Source: Flavobacteriaceae bacterium
GTDB taxonomy: Bacteria > Bacteroidota > Bacteroidia > Flavobacteriales > Flavobacteriaceae
Direction of reading: 5' to 3'
Length of the DNA stretch: 64,000 bases
Assembly: GCA_003533785.1 (NCBI GenBank)
Contig: DQCR01000050.1
Location: 1 to 64,000 of the forward strand
A program made the translations under genes and the position numbers. The notes beneath the pieces were generated by a model. It was not told where the DNA came from and did not search any database. It worked only from the letters and a program-made list of their open reading frames with translations. Positions 63,700-64,000 of the stretch are shown here, piece by piece; within the stretch, counting starts at the first letter, position 1, and each line of letters starts with the position of its first letter.

Positions 63700-63707
63700 T
63701 AAAAATA
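63700..63707 (-). promoter_or_regulatory. Candidate -7 box of uvrD, TATTTTTA
   Basis: One mismatch to TAnnTTTG on the minus strand, ending 4 nt before the uvrD ATG. Confidence 0.35.
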
Positions 63708-63783
63708 AAGGAATAAACCGTCCTCCCTATCCCTGTACAACTATAATTATAAACATCTTATATTAGTGATCTCAAAAAAAATT

Positions 63784-64000
63784 ATGAATCGTTTTATTCC
63801 ATTATTTCTCCTCATAACAGTGAGTAATCTTACTGCTCAAAATTCTAAAAAGGATTACCAGAGACTGGAGTCCAAAGTCATTGAATGGCGCCATGATTTA
63901 CATCAACATCCTGAACTTTCGAACCGTGAATTTCGAACAGCAGAGAAAGTAGCCAAGCATCTAAAATCTCTTGGAATGGAAGTACAGACGGGTGTCGCCA
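63784..64000 (+). CDS. M20 family amidohydrolase, N-terminal part only
   Basis: Seventy-two codons are in the window and the gene runs off the right edge. A signal peptide (MNRFIPLFLLITVSNLTAQ) is followed by VIEWRHDLHQHPELSNREFRTAEKVAKHLKSLGMEVQTGVA, the family N-terminus of M20D amidohydrolases (hippurate or N-acyl-amino acid hydrolase type). The catalytic metal residues lie beyond the window. Probably exported. Confidence 0.85.
   Translation, partial: MNRFIPLFLLITVSNLTAQNSKKDYQRLESKVIEWRHDLHQHPELSNREFRTAEKVAKHLKSLGMEVQTGVA

Noticed and set aside
1-64000. CRISPR arrays, insertion sequences, integrases, prophage
   Set aside because: No regularly spaced repeats, transposase or integrase motifs, or target-site duplications were found on reading through.
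1-64000. tRNA or rRNA genes
   Set aside because: No cloverleaf with a GTTCRANYC T-arm in a non-coding gap; the few GTTCGAA matches lie in coding genes. A tRNA scan would settle it.

Overview
The window is an AT-rich chromosomal segment from a member of the Bacteroidetes, most likely a marine-type flavobacterium. The pointers are: an LpxC-FabZ fusion; the type IX secretion regulator PorX; a TonB-dependent receptor with an N-terminal carboxypeptidase-like domain; a bifunctional HisB and a fused HisIE; two E1 ketoacid dehydrogenases with alpha and beta parts in one chain; no Shine-Dalgarno sequences; and Bacteroidetes-type promoters (-7 box TAnnTTTG) in front of many genes. No rRNA, tRNA, CRISPR array, insertion sequence, prophage or integrase was seen. 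Genes are tightly packed, so this is core genome rather than an island.

Layout. 0-7 kb: an M14-like zinc peptidase, an Lrp/AsnC regulator with PEP carboxylase, AroB, and proline dehydrogenase. 7-16.5 kb: a small membrane protein, TsaE and PorX on the minus strand; then, divergently, an HD phosphohydrolase followed by the lipid A genes lpxD, lpxC/fabZ and lpxA, then efp, sucD, a FabG-like reductase and an SPFH protein. 16.5-24.2 kb: a histidine operon, hisG-D-C-B-H-A-(dinB-like)-F-IE, preceded by a readable His-codon leader peptide and attenuator. 24.2-33.2 kb: a DUF2461 protein, an M61 peptidase lipoprotein, a metal-related outer-membrane module (HYC_CC_PP-like protein, TonB receptor, HMA-domain protein), then DUF2911, amidohydrolase, GNAT, YbjQ and a 32-residue membrane peptide. 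33.2-41.9 kb: fused E1, SUI1-like factor, Ung, a MutS2 without Smr domain, a DCC-family protein, a lipoprotein, a dicarboxylate/amino-acid symporter and AroC. 42-54.9 kb: TlpA-like lipoprotein, rhomboid, LpxL-like acyltransferase, GlmM, AcpH, gamma-glutamyltransferase, UvrA, a LOG protein and a large pseudo-peptidase/beta-barrel protein. 54.9-64 kb: a second fused E1, HolA, an orphan HsdR-N nuclease-like protein, a glycosyltransferase, OmpA lipoprotein, a TsaC/YciO-family protein, UvrD and the start of an M20 amidohydrolase.

How they work together: lpxD/lpxC-fabZ/lpxA and the LpxL-like acyltransferase serve lipid A; glmM feeds UDP-GlcNAc to both lipid A and peptidoglycan; aroB and aroC belong to the shikimate pathway; uvrA, uvrD, ung and mutS2 are DNA maintenance genes; tsaE and the TsaC-family protein relate to tRNA t6A.

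Nothing here looks like a wholly new defence or mobile system. The most interesting observations are the complete his attenuator with a nearly leaderless leader peptide, a recurrent 4-nt distance from -7 box to start codon that implies leaderless mRNAs, a swapped Asp/Asn pair in the ThDP-Mg motif of one E1, a zinc-ligand-less M1-like protein fused to a barrel, and a DinB-like gene coupled inside the his operon.
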